A DNA stretch of 5,303 nucleotides from Deltaproteobacteria bacterium (GTDB taxonomy: Bacteria; Desulfobacterota; Syntrophorhabdia; Syntrophorhabdales; Syntrophorhabdaceae): positions 1 to 5,303 of the forward strand of contig DNYO01000058.1 in NCBI GenBank assembly GCA_003506795.1, in the 5' to 3' direction. Under the pieces are notes generated by a model. That model ran no database searches. It saw nothing but the letters and a program-made list of their open reading frames with translations, and was not told the origin of the DNA. The translations under genes and the position numbers were made by a program. Below are positions 1 to 5,067 of the stretch, in pieces. Position 1 is the first letter of the stretch. Each line of letters opens with the position of its first letter.

Positions 1-903
1 CGGGCAGCAGGACGTGAACTGGGGGATTCTGTCTCCGGTGGTGACACGCTTTATGAATTCGCCGCTCTCTTCCAGTACCGTGAGGTCGGCGGTAAACGAC
101 GTATCGTATATCTTGTCAAAGCCGATGGCCCTGAGAGCCGCCGCAATCTGTCCCGTTGTGGTGGTCCCCGGGGGAAGGCCGAACATCTCTCCGATGGCTA
201 CCCTGACGGCGGGCGCAACCTGGGCGACGACGACCTTGGAAGGGTTGTGGATGTCCTTCCAGACCTCGTCCACCTCCGACTTCGGGGTGAGGGCACCCGT
301 GGGGCAAATACGCGCGCATTGACCGCAGTTGACGCACTCCACCTGGTCGAGCGCCTTTCCAAAGGAGGGTATGACGACCGTCTGTGCCCCTCTGTAAGCG
401 AAGTCGATGGCACCGACGGATTGAACCTCGGAGCAGATGCGGACACAATCACCGCAGAGGACGCACTTGTTCGGGTCGCGGACAAGTGATGGTGATGATT
501 CGTCCGGGGGCATTTCCCGGAGCTGGTTCTTGAAGCGCACCTTGGTAATGCCGAAGCGCTTTGCAAGGGCCTGGAGCTGGCAGGTGGTACTCTTCTGGCA
601 GGTCGGGCAATTTTGACTGTGGTTGGCCAGCAGGAGTTCCACGATGATCTTTCGCATCTTACGGATCTCTTCCGTGTTGGTGCTGACTTTCATTTCGGGG
701 GTCGGGGGGGTCGAACAGGCAGGAACGAGGCCCATGCCTTCAACCTGTACCATGCAGAGGCGGCATGCGCCGTATATGCTGAGTTCGGAGTGATAGCAGA
801 AGGTGGGCAGGTCCACCCGTGCCTTCCGTATGAGTTCCAGGAGATTCTGTTCGTTCTCGATGGGGATCTCTTTGTTATCTATAAAGACGAATGTGCCGTT
901 CAT
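1..903 (-). CDS. hydA: [FeFe]-hydrogenase catalytic subunit HydA, 5' part (C-terminus beyond window edge)
   Basis: This is the H2-producing or H2-oxidising subunit of a cytoplasmic NAD(P)-linked [FeFe]-hydrogenase. I translated 301 residues from ATG at 903; the frame stays open to the left edge. In order there is an N-terminal [2Fe-2S] domain (C36, C47, C50, C63), a His-Cys [4Fe-4S] site (H95, C99, C102, C108) and two [4Fe-4S] ferredoxin motifs (C147/C150/C153/C157 and C190/C193/C196/C200). The H-cluster domain starts near residue 222 and its first signature, TSCCP (297-301), falls exactly at the edge. This matches the relay of Clostridium pasteurianum CpI, even in numbering from C147 to C300. 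The later H-cluster motifs and any C-terminal [2Fe-2S] domain are not visible, so the subgroup cannot be fixed from this gene alone. An AAGGAG (912-917) lies 8 nt before the ATG, inside the end of hydB, and only 3 nt separate the two genes. TSCCP argues against NuoG or a formate dehydrogenase subunit. Confidence 0.95.
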   Translation of the reverse strand, partial: MNGTFVFIDNKEIPIENEQNLLELIRKARVDLPTFCYHSELSIYGACRLCMVQVEGMGLVPACSTPPTPEMKVSTNTEEIRKMRKIIVELLLANHSQNCPTCQKSTTCQLQALAKRFGITKVRFKNQLREMPPDESSPSLVRDPNKCVLCGDCVRICSEVQSVGAIDFAYRGAQTVVIPSFGKALDQVECVNCGQCARICPTGALTPKSEVDEVWKDIHNPSKVVVAQVAPAVRVAIGEMFGLPPGTTTTGQIAAALRAIGFDKIYDTSFTADLTVLEESGEFIKRVTTGDRIPQFTSCCP

Positions 904-906
904 TAG

Positions 907-2799
907 TTAGTCTCCTTTGATCGCCTTGAATTTGCAGGCTTCGACGCAGATGTAGCATTTTCTGCACACCTTGTCGTCGATGTGGTGCGGTTTGCCTTTT
1001 TCCCCCGTTATAGCGCCGACGGGGCATTTTACCGCGCAAAGAGTGCAGCCCTTGCAGAGATCTTCATCGATGGTGAGTCTCACCAGGGCCTTGCATTTTC
1101 CCGTGGGACAACGTTTGTCCCGCACGTGAGCCAGATATTCGTCGCGGAAATGTTTCATTGTTGAGAGGACCGGATTCGGTGCAGTCTTGCCGAGTCCGCA
1201 CAGCGAGCCTTTTTGAACGGCCGCCGCCAGGTCTTCAAGGAGATCGAGGGTCTCCATTGTGGCGCGTCCCTCGATGATATCGTCAAGCAGGGCCAGCATC
1301 TGTTTCGTTCCTTCCCGGCAGAGCACGCATTTGCCGCACGACTCATGCTGGGTGAACTGCATGAAGAAACGCGCCACGCTGACCATGCAGGTGTTCTTGT
1401 TCATGACGACAAGGCCGCCGGAGCCGACCATGGCGCCGACAGTTTTGAGAGAATCGAAATCAATAGGAAGGTCGAGGTGATCCCGGGTCAGGCAGCCCCC
1501 TGAAGGTCCGCCTATCTGGACGGCCTTGAATCCGTCGCTCACCGCCTTGCCCGTATCGGACGTCATGCCGCCGGCTACGCCGTAGATGATCTCGCGCAGC
1601 GTCGCCCCGAAGGGCATCTCGATGAGGCCCGAATTGGCAACATGCCCTGTCAGGGCGAAGGTCTTGGTGCCCGGTGAATCTTTCGTGCCCCTCTTCCGGT
1701 AGCCGTCCGCGCGAATGGCCAGGATGAGCGGTACCTGCGAAAGGGTCTCCACATTATTTATTATCGTCGGTTTTCCCCAGAGGCCGCTTATCGAAGGGAA
1801 GGGCGGTTTCGGTGAAGGCATGCCGCGCTTTCCCTCGATGGAGGCGATGAGAGCCGTTTCTTCCCCGCAGACGAATGCGCCGGCGCCTTCCATTATGGTC
1901 AGGTTGAAGGAATGTTCCGATCCAAAAAGGCTCTTTCCCAGGAGGCCGACACGGTATGCATCGTCTATGGCCTTGCGCAGGCGTTTTACGGCGAGCGGGT
2001 ACTCGGCCCGTACGTAGATGAACCCTTCATCGGCCTCGATAGCGCGGGCCGCTATGGTCATCCCCTCGATGACGCTGTGGGGATTGCCCTCCATTATGCC
2101 CATATCCATGAAGGCTCCGGGGTCTCCCTCATCGCCGTTGCAGATGACATATTTCTTGACGTTCGTTTCGCGGCGGGCCACGTCCCATTTCCTTCCCGTG
2201 GGAAAGCCGCCGCCGCCGCGTCCTCTTAGGCCGGAAGCGAAGATAAGCTCGCAAATCTCCTCGGGATTCATCTCGAGATAGGCCTTCATTGCCTGCTTGT
2301 ATCCGCCCGAGGCGATGTATTCGTTTATGTCTTCAGGATCGATGGCGCCGCAGTTTGACAGCACGAAGCGGTGCTGTTTCTGGTAAAAGGGGATCTCGTC
2401 CTTCGTGCGGCACACCCTCTGCGTGTCCGGTTCGACATAGAGAAGCCTCTCGACGACATCACCTTTTTTGACGGTGGTCTCCACTATCTCGGCCACGTCC
2501 GCCGGTTTGACCTTCGTGTAAAAGATCCCTTCCGGCAGTATGGTCACGAGGGGACCTATCTGGCAGAATCCCTGGCAGCCGGTACGTGACACAAAGACGC
2601 CTTCTTCTTCCTTCTTGAGCTCCACGATGGCGTTGAGCCCGCTGTTTTTGAGCGCCTGCACGAATCCCTCGTATACCTTCAGAGATCCGTTGACAAGGCA
2701 TCCCGTTCCGGCACAGACGAGGATCCGGCGTGTGGCGGCCGTGGAGCGGCCAAGGAAATCCTGGCTTATCTTATTAAGCCCCGTGAGCATCAGATTCAT
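907..2799 (-). CDS. hydB: NuoF-like diaphorase subunit HydB of NAD(P)-linked [FeFe]-hydrogenase
   Basis: This 630-residue flavin and Fe-S subunit exchanges electrons with NAD(P)H and passes them to HydA. An N-terminal thioredoxin-like [2Fe-2S] domain carries C29, C34, C75 and C79. The NuoF core follows, with the glycine-rich GLRGRGGGGFPTGRKW (190-205) and CNGDEGDPGAF (220-230) for FMN/NADH, GAGAFVCGEETALIASIEG (305-323), an SLBB-like stretch, and the [4Fe-4S] ligands C488, C491, C494 and C534. The C-terminus adds two [4Fe-4S] ferredoxin motifs (C582/C585/C588/C592 and C612/C615/C618/C622). This long form is typical of HydB and HndC, not of respiratory NuoF (about 430-450 residues). The frame is open further upstream to 2979, but those 60 residues are an arginine- and serine-rich shadow of hydC. 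I chose the ATG at 2799 because AAGGAGG (2806-2812) sits 6 nt before it and homology begins just after. The gene overlaps hydC by 26 nt. Electron bifurcation is inferred from the HydABC-type arrangement. Confidence 0.95.
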   Translation of the reverse strand: MNLMLTGLNKISQDFLGRSTAATRRILVCAGTGCLVNGSLKVYEGFVQALKNSGLNAIVELKKEEEGVFVSRTGCQGFCQIGPLVTILPEGIFYTKVKPADVAEIVETTVKKGDVVERLLYVEPDTQRVCRTKDEIPFYQKQHRFVLSNCGAIDPEDINEYIASGGYKQAMKAYLEMNPEEICELIFASGLRGRGGGGFPTGRKWDVARRETNVKKYVICNGDEGDPGAFMDMGIMEGNPHSVIEGMTIAARAIEADEGFIYVRAEYPLAVKRLRKAIDDAYRVGLLGKSLFGSEHSFNLTIMEGAGAFVCGEETALIASIEGKRGMPSPKPPFPSISGLWGKPTIINNVETLSQVPLILAIRADGYRKRGTKDSPGTKTFALTGHVANSGLIEMPFGATLREIIYGVAGGMTSDTGKAVSDGFKAVQIGGPSGGCLTRDHLDLPIDFDSLKTVGAMVGSGGLVVMNKNTCMVSVARFFMQFTQHESCGKCVLCREGTKQMLALLDDIIEGRATMETLDLLEDLAAAVQKGSLCGLGKTAPNPVLSTMKHFRDEYLAHVRDKRCPTGKCKALVRLTIDEDLCKGCTLCAVKCPVGAITGEKGKPHHIDDKVCRKCYICVEACKFKAIKGD

Positions 2800-3280
2800 T
2801 TTGAGCCTCCTTAAGAACGATCTCGTCGACAATGTCCGACACCCTCTGCGGCGTGAGCTGTCCGTAAACTTCATCGTTGACGACCATGGCGGGAGACAGG
2901 CCGCAGGCGCCGAGGCAGTTGACCGTTTCCACGGTGAAGAGCATGTCCGGCGTGGAATCTTCCCCCTCACGAAGGCCAAGTTTCTTCACGATGGCACCGT
3001 AAAGACCCATGGAACCCTTGACGTGGCATGCCGTTCCGTTGCAGACGCGTATCAGGTATTTGCCTTTTGGTTTCAGGGTAAACAGGGAGTAAAAGGTTGC
3101 CACCCCGAAGACCCTGGCTGGTGAAATCCCCAGCGATGTCGCCACGAAAGTCAATATTTCTTCGGGCAGGTACCGGTACTCGGCCTGCACTGCCTGAAGA
3201 ATGGGTATAAGCCTCGCGGCGTTTCGTTGATTGTGGTCGATGATTTCGCAGACCCTTTCAAATTTTCGTATCGTTTCCAT
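2774..3280 (-). CDS. hydC: NuoE-like [2Fe-2S] subunit HydC of NAD(P)-linked [FeFe]-hydrogenase
   Basis: This 168-residue small subunit belongs to the NuoE/24-kDa family and partners HydB. An N-terminal helical bundle (about 1-70) includes the family stretch RVFGVATFYSLF (56-67). A thioredoxin-like [2Fe-2S] domain follows, with ligands C80 and C85 (in CNGTAC) and C122 and C126 (in CLGAC). Length is normal for the family. The ATG at 3280 is preceded by GGGGTG (3285-3290), 4 nt away, a moderate ribosome site. The gene begins 13 nt after the rex stop, and its last 26 nt (ending TAA) overlap the start of hydB, so translation of the two subunits is probably coupled. Family known: NuoE-like proteins also occur in complex I, NAD-linked formate dehydrogenases and HndA; the adjacent long NuoF and the TSCCP-bearing HydA point to the hydrogenase here. 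Confidence 0.95.
   Translation of the reverse strand: METIRKFERVCEIIDHNQRNAARLIPILQAVQAEYRYLPEEILTFVATSLGISPARVFGVATFYSLFTLKPKGKYLIRVCNGTACHVKGSMGLYGAIVKKLGLREGEDSTPDMLFTVETVNCLGACGLSPAMVVNDEVYGQLTPQRVSDIVDEIVLKEAQNESDAHGA
2806..2812 (-). promoter_or_regulatory. Ribosome binding site that fixes the hydB start
   Basis: AAGGAGG lies inside the hydC reading frame, 6 nt before the ATG at 2799. It decides the hydB start against the open frame that continues to 2979, and allows initiation while ribosomes finish hydC. Confidence 0.85.
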
Positions 3281-3293
3281 TATTCACCCCATC

Positions 3294-3965
3294 CTACGAT
3301 TGAGTTTGTCTTGCCAGTGTCAATTTTTTCGCCAGGACGACGAGAGATGAAGCAAGGTTCTCGTGCTGGACGATAATATCGGAAGGAACATGCACCTTGA
3401 CCGGTGAAAAATTCCAGATGGCCCGTATGCCGGCATTGACCATTTCATTGGTCAGGTCCTGTGCGGGAGCCGCCGGAACGGTAAGGATACCGATCTTGAT
3501 GCCCATCCGTTTTACCATGTTGGGAAGCTTCCCGAGATGGAAGACCTTGACGCCGTGAATCGTCTTGCCGATCTTTTCCTTGTCGATGTCGAAGGCGGCT
3601 ATGATATTGAGACCATATTCCTTGAATCTCTCAAATCCGAGAAGCGCCGTCCCGAGATGTCCCACACCGACAAGATAGGCGTCCTTCGTGTTGTTCCACC
3701 CGAGAAAGTCCTCGATGGTGGAAATGAGCTCTTCGACGCTGTAGCCGAGTTTCGGTTTCCCAACGGCCTCGGCGACCCCCAGATCCTTGCGCACCTGGAT
3801 CGGAAGTATGCTGAGATCATTCCCGATCTGCGTGCAGGAGATGAAATCCTTCTTTTTTTCGTCGCGTACCTTCTTTAGGTACTGATAGTAGAGAGGAAGC
3901 CTTCTCAACGTCGGTTCGGGGATTGGCTTGGTCGGAAGATCGATTCTGTCTTCCACGTCTGTCAT
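3294..3965 (-). CDS. rex: Redox-sensing transcriptional repressor Rex, divergent DNA-binding wing
   Basis: This 223-residue repressor is expected to leave DNA when NADH is high. The N-terminal winged helix (about 17-88) contains TLRRLPLYYQYLKK (19-32) and the recognition-helix core QVRKDL (57-62). The Rossmann domain has GVGHLG (100-105) for the dinucleotide and an acidic D126 at the end of the second strand, as expected for NAD(H) preference. The conserved IWNFSPVKVHVP (183-194) precedes a C-terminal helix (ENLASSLVVLAKKL, 202-215) of the kind that swaps between monomers. The segment after RKDL reads GVAEAVGKPKLGY (63-75) instead of the usual YFGxFGxRGxGY, so the wing differs from classic Rex. 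The ATG at 3965 has GGAGGT (3970-3975) just upstream. As first gene of the operon, 13 nt before hydC, it probably controls itself and the hydrogenase through the promoter-proximal inverted repeats at 3987-4032. Confidence 0.94.
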   Translation of the reverse strand: MTDVEDRIDLPTKPIPEPTLRRLPLYYQYLKKVRDEKKKDFISCTQIGNDLSILPIQVRKDLGVAEAVGKPKLGYSVEELISTIEDFLGWNNTKDAYLVGVGHLGTALLGFERFKEYGLNIIAAFDIDKEKIGKTIHGVKVFHLGKLPNMVKRMGIKIGILTVPAAPAQDLTNEMVNAGIRAIWNFSPVKVHVPSDIIVQHENLASSLVVLAKKLTLARQTQS

Positions 3966-3986
3966 GCGTACCTCCGTCTCCTTAAT

Positions 3987-4004
3987 TAGATAATTGTCTA
4001 TCTA
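3987..4004. promoter_or_regulatory. Candidate Rex operator 2, in the rex leader
   Basis: The plus strand reads TAGATA, ATTGTC, TATCTA: a perfect 6-bp inverted repeat with a 6-bp spacer. It shares its arms with the repeat at 4015-4032, with 28 bp between centres, and lies about 12-29 nt downstream of the predicted transcript start. Two like-spaced copies in one promoter suggest operators more than chance AT-richness. In RNA it could also form a weak 6-bp hairpin. Confidence 0.5.
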
Positions 4005-4014
4005 TAAATATGTA

Positions 4015-4032
4015 TCGATAAAAATATATCTA
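4015..4032. promoter_or_regulatory. Candidate Rex operator 1, over the -10 box
   Basis: The plus strand reads TCGATA, AAAATA, TATCTA: an 18-bp inverted repeat of two 6-bp arms and a 6-bp spacer with 5 of 6 arm positions paired. It covers the rex -10 hexamer (4023-4028), where a bound repressor would block RNA polymerase. Known: classic Rex sites (TTGTGA-N6-TCACAA) have the same 6-6-6 layout. Assignment to Rex is inference. Confidence 0.5.
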
Positions 4033-4051
4033 ATAAGCCTCTCCGAGTCAA
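4023..4051 (-). promoter_or_regulatory. Sigma-70-type promoter of the rex-hydCBA operon
   Basis: Read on the minus strand there is TTGACT (4046-4051), a 17-bp spacer and TATATT (4023-4028), each one base off the consensus hexamer. An A/T-only tract (4053-4066, with AAATATTT at 4054-4061) lies directly upstream of the -35 and could act as an UP element. The predicted transcript start is near 4016, giving a leader of about 50 nt before rex. No equally good promoter is seen between rex and hydA, so the four genes are likely one transcript. Confidence 0.8.
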
Positions 4052-4156
4052 GAAAATATTTAAAAAAGTCAGGATTTCGCGTCTCATGTTTCAGGCAAGG
4101 ACAAAAGAGAAGGAGACGAACCGTGAGGGGATGATTTTTTCAACCTGGGACCCGAA

Positions 4157-4173
4157 CCTTTCCTCTGGAAAGG
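4157..4173 (+). other. Hairpin upstream of terminator-like stem
   Basis: CCTTTCC, TCT, GGAAAGG forms a perfect 7-bp stem with a 3-nt loop. Outer bases AACC (4155-4158) and GGTT (4175-4178) offer an alternative longer pairing. Its last bases are shared with a GGGGG-TTG-CCCCC stem (4172-4184) that competes with the terminator-like hairpin. I see the pairing directly; any role in RNA is inference. Confidence 0.5.
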
Positions 4174-4178
4174 GGGTT

Positions 4179-4204
4179 GCCCCCGGGAGGCGCCGGGGGC
4201 TTTT
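4179..4204 (+). terminator. Rho-independent terminator-like hairpin, plus strand
   Basis: GCCCCCGG, GAGGCG, CCGGGGGC forms a perfect 8-bp GC stem (4179-4200) followed by TTTT (4201-4204). The T tract is short and turns into AAAA. No T tract follows on the minus strand, so it would end a plus-strand transcript, yet no plus-strand gene lies before it. It may end a small RNA started near 4029 or belong to a dispersed intergenic repeat. Confidence 0.5.
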
Positions 4205-4261
4205 AAAAACGCATAAGGGGGGGGTGATGGTATCGTGAAGCTGGCGTTAAAGCCTCAGTTG

Positions 4262-4274
4262 CAATTTTAAATTG
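4262..4274. repeat. AT-rich palindrome at the edge of the inverted-repeat segment
   Basis: CAATTTTAAATTG is a perfect 13-bp palindrome around a central T. It abuts the left inverted repeat beginning at 4274, sharing one G, and may be part of the same repeat family. Confidence 0.45.
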
Positions 4275-4289
4275 TGAGTCGGGGACATG
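4274..4289 (+). repeat. Left inverted repeat of a 232-bp segment
   Basis: GTGAGTCGGGGACATG matches the reverse complement of 4489-4505 at every position except one missing G in the G run. Pairing over 16-17 bases at this distance is unlikely by chance. The pair bounds a 232-bp segment without a convincing gene. A second GGGGACA follows at 4295-4301. Confidence 0.6.
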
Positions 4290-4488
4290 GCTTTGGGGAC
4301 ACCATTCGAGATCCTTGCCGGCAACGGTGGTTTCGTTTGCCGGTAGGCGAGGAGCGAAGTAGCGGTAGAAGGAGGAGTTGGATAGTGTGCGTGGAGAGGG
4401 CTTGGAGGTGGCTGAGATTGTTCCGCTGGAAGCGAGCATGAGAAGGAACGAGAGGATCAGCATATTCAGTATCAGGTCGGACATTCTT

Positions 4489-4505
4489 CATGTCCCCCGA
4501 CTCAC
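4489..4505 (-). repeat. Right inverted repeat of a 232-bp segment
   Basis: CATGTCCCCCGACTCAC is the inverted partner of 4274-4289. No target-site duplication is visible outside the pair (AAATT on the left, GTTAT on the right), so if it was a mobile element its insertion footprint has decayed or the true ends lie elsewhere. Confidence 0.6.
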
Positions 4506-4585
4506 GTTATAGGAAGGAAATGTGAGGGACTTTCGGTTCTTCACTTTTCCGTCCTCAAACAAACGACTGGTTGATTTCATGGATG

Positions 4586-4891
4586 TCATCCTGTCACCTG
4601 GCGGTGTCCGTTCTTGCCTTTCATGAGCCACACCGTGTGATCGAGGATGCCGTATTTCTTGAGTGTCTCGGCAACCATCAATCCTACTTCACTTTCCGTG
4701 AAAATTTCCTGCATCGTGTCCCACATCATGTGAAGGCTGACGTCCCCGGGGACCGCTGAGTGAGTGTAGACTCTCGCCTCATCGAGGCCGGGCGTGCCGC
4801 CTAAACTGTGAATGAGGTCCTTGAGCCACTTTATCACTGACGGTTCCACGTCGGGCTGTGTTCTCAGGCGTATGATTTCTATCCATTGCAT
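4586..4891 (-). CDS. Uncharacterised 101-residue small alpha/beta protein
   Basis: I do not recognise this protein with certainty. The pattern suggests strand (2-9, QWIEIIRL), amphipathic helix (16-29), strand (36-43), strand (50-58, DVSLHMMWD), helix (66-80) and strand (82-91, ILDHTVWLMK). That order, beta-alpha-beta-beta-alpha-beta, is the ferredoxin-like fold seen in small dimeric alpha/beta-barrel proteins such as the ABM-type monooxygenases; this is inference. It has no cysteine, signal peptide or membrane segment, so it is probably a soluble cytoplasmic protein. ATG at 4891 has GAGAGG (4900-4905) 8 nt upstream and a promoter with a perfect TTGACA further up. It is divergent from a GAF-type regulator, a common layout for a regulator and its target, and points toward rex-hydCBA 620 bp away. 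A link to hydrogen or redox metabolism is only suggested by position. Confidence 0.75.
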   Translation of the reverse strand: MQWIEIIRLRTQPDVEPSVIKWLKDLIHSLGGTPGLDEARVYTHSAVPGDVSLHMMWDTMQEIFTESEVGLMVAETLKKYGILDHTVWLMKGKNGHRQVTG

Positions 4892-4955
4892 GTGTTTTTC
4901 CTCTCATCAGTAAAGCATTCTGCATGCCAGAAATTATTCTACATATTTTCAGACA

Positions 4956-4985
4956 CTTAGAGATAAATGGCAGATTTACTGTCAA
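4956..4985 (-). promoter_or_regulatory. Promoter candidate for the 101-residue gene
   Basis: On the minus strand a perfect TTGACA (4980-4985) is followed after 18 bp by TCTAAG (4956-4961; 4 of 6 to TATAAT). The start would lie near 4949, giving a leader of about 58 nt. The -10 is weak, so the assignment is tentative. Confidence 0.5.
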
Positions 4986-5025
4986 ATATGACGGAAAGTT
5001 ACTGGTATATTTGTCAGTTATAGTC

Positions 5026-5031
5026 TATACT
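5026..5031 (+). promoter_or_regulatory. Possible -10 box of the GAF-type regulator
   Basis: TATACT matches the -10 consensus at 5 of 6 positions and would start transcription near 5038, about 30 nt before the GTG. No good -35 lies 16-18 bp upstream; TTGTCA at 5011-5016 is too close. The box overlaps the left arm of the palindrome at 5028-5047. Confidence 0.3.
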
Positions 5032-5047
5032 ATCGCATACGATAGTA
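5028..5047. promoter_or_regulatory. Perfect 20-bp palindrome, likely operator of the divergent promoter region
   Basis: TACTATCG, CATA, CGATAGTA: 8-bp arms with a 4-bp spacer and no mismatch. A third half-site ATAGT (5020-5024) pairs with ACTAT (5029-5033) as a second, overlapping inverted repeat. It lies about 20 bp before the regulator's GTG, a position suited to autoregulation. Which protein binds is unknown. The arms differ in order from the repeats before rex, so Rex is not the obvious candidate. Confidence 0.55.
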
Positions 5048-5067
5048 ATACAAGGGGGTGAGGGACT

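Larger units (their letters stand above)
4131..4238 (+). other. Possible 35-codon reading frame across the hairpin cluster (doubtful)
   Basis: ATG at 4131 opens a 35-residue frame starting MIFSTWDPNLSSGKG and ending at TGA 4236-4238. It overlaps by ATGA a 3-codon frame that starts at GTG 4123, and the GTG has AAGGAG (4110-4115) 7 nt upstream. The peptide is not recognised and runs straight through the GC-rich stems at 4155-4200. It might be a translated leader or mere chance. Confidence 0.12.
4205..4585. other. Stretch without a convincing gene, downstream of the 101-residue gene
   Basis: Apart from the inverted repeats, this stretch holds a run of eight G (4217-4224), the palindrome TTGCCGGCAA (4315-4324) with a second TTGCCGG at 4337-4343, and an 11-bp palindrome GGATGTCATCC (4581-4591) at the end of the neighbouring gene. 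Open frames on the minus strand (4203-4484, 4267-4491) lack a ribosome site and resemble nothing I know. I see no clear terminator after the gene at 4586-4891. Confidence 0.5.

Noticed and set aside
198..566. 122-residue minus-strand frame and other frames inside hydA
   Set aside because: They are shadows of hydA, whose own frame carries all expected Fe-S ligands. It looks absent as a closed frame only because it runs off the window.
2800..2979. N-terminal extension of hydB by 60 residues (ATG at 2979)
   Set aside because: The extra residues are the out-of-frame shadow of hydC and look like nothing in the family. A strong ribosome site precedes the ATG at 2799.
3975..4118. Inverted copies CGTCTCCTT (3975-3983) and AAGGAGACG (4110-4118)
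   Set aside because: Both are Shine-Dalgarno-like purine tracts in opposite directions, so nine shared bases are easily explained without a functional repeat.
4217..4224. Run of eight G
   Set aside because: It is a single homopolymer with no partner structure that would give it a role, and may be a sequencing-length artefact.
4203..4484. Minus-strand 93-residue frame with a hydrophobic, signal-like N-terminus
   Set aside because: It has no ribosome site, is serine-, proline- and threonine-rich without recognisable motifs, begins beside one inverted repeat and runs through the other.
4267..4491. Minus-strand 74-residue frame
   Set aside because: It is a frame overlapping the previous one, starts inside the right inverted repeat, and has low-complexity arginine/leucine-rich content.
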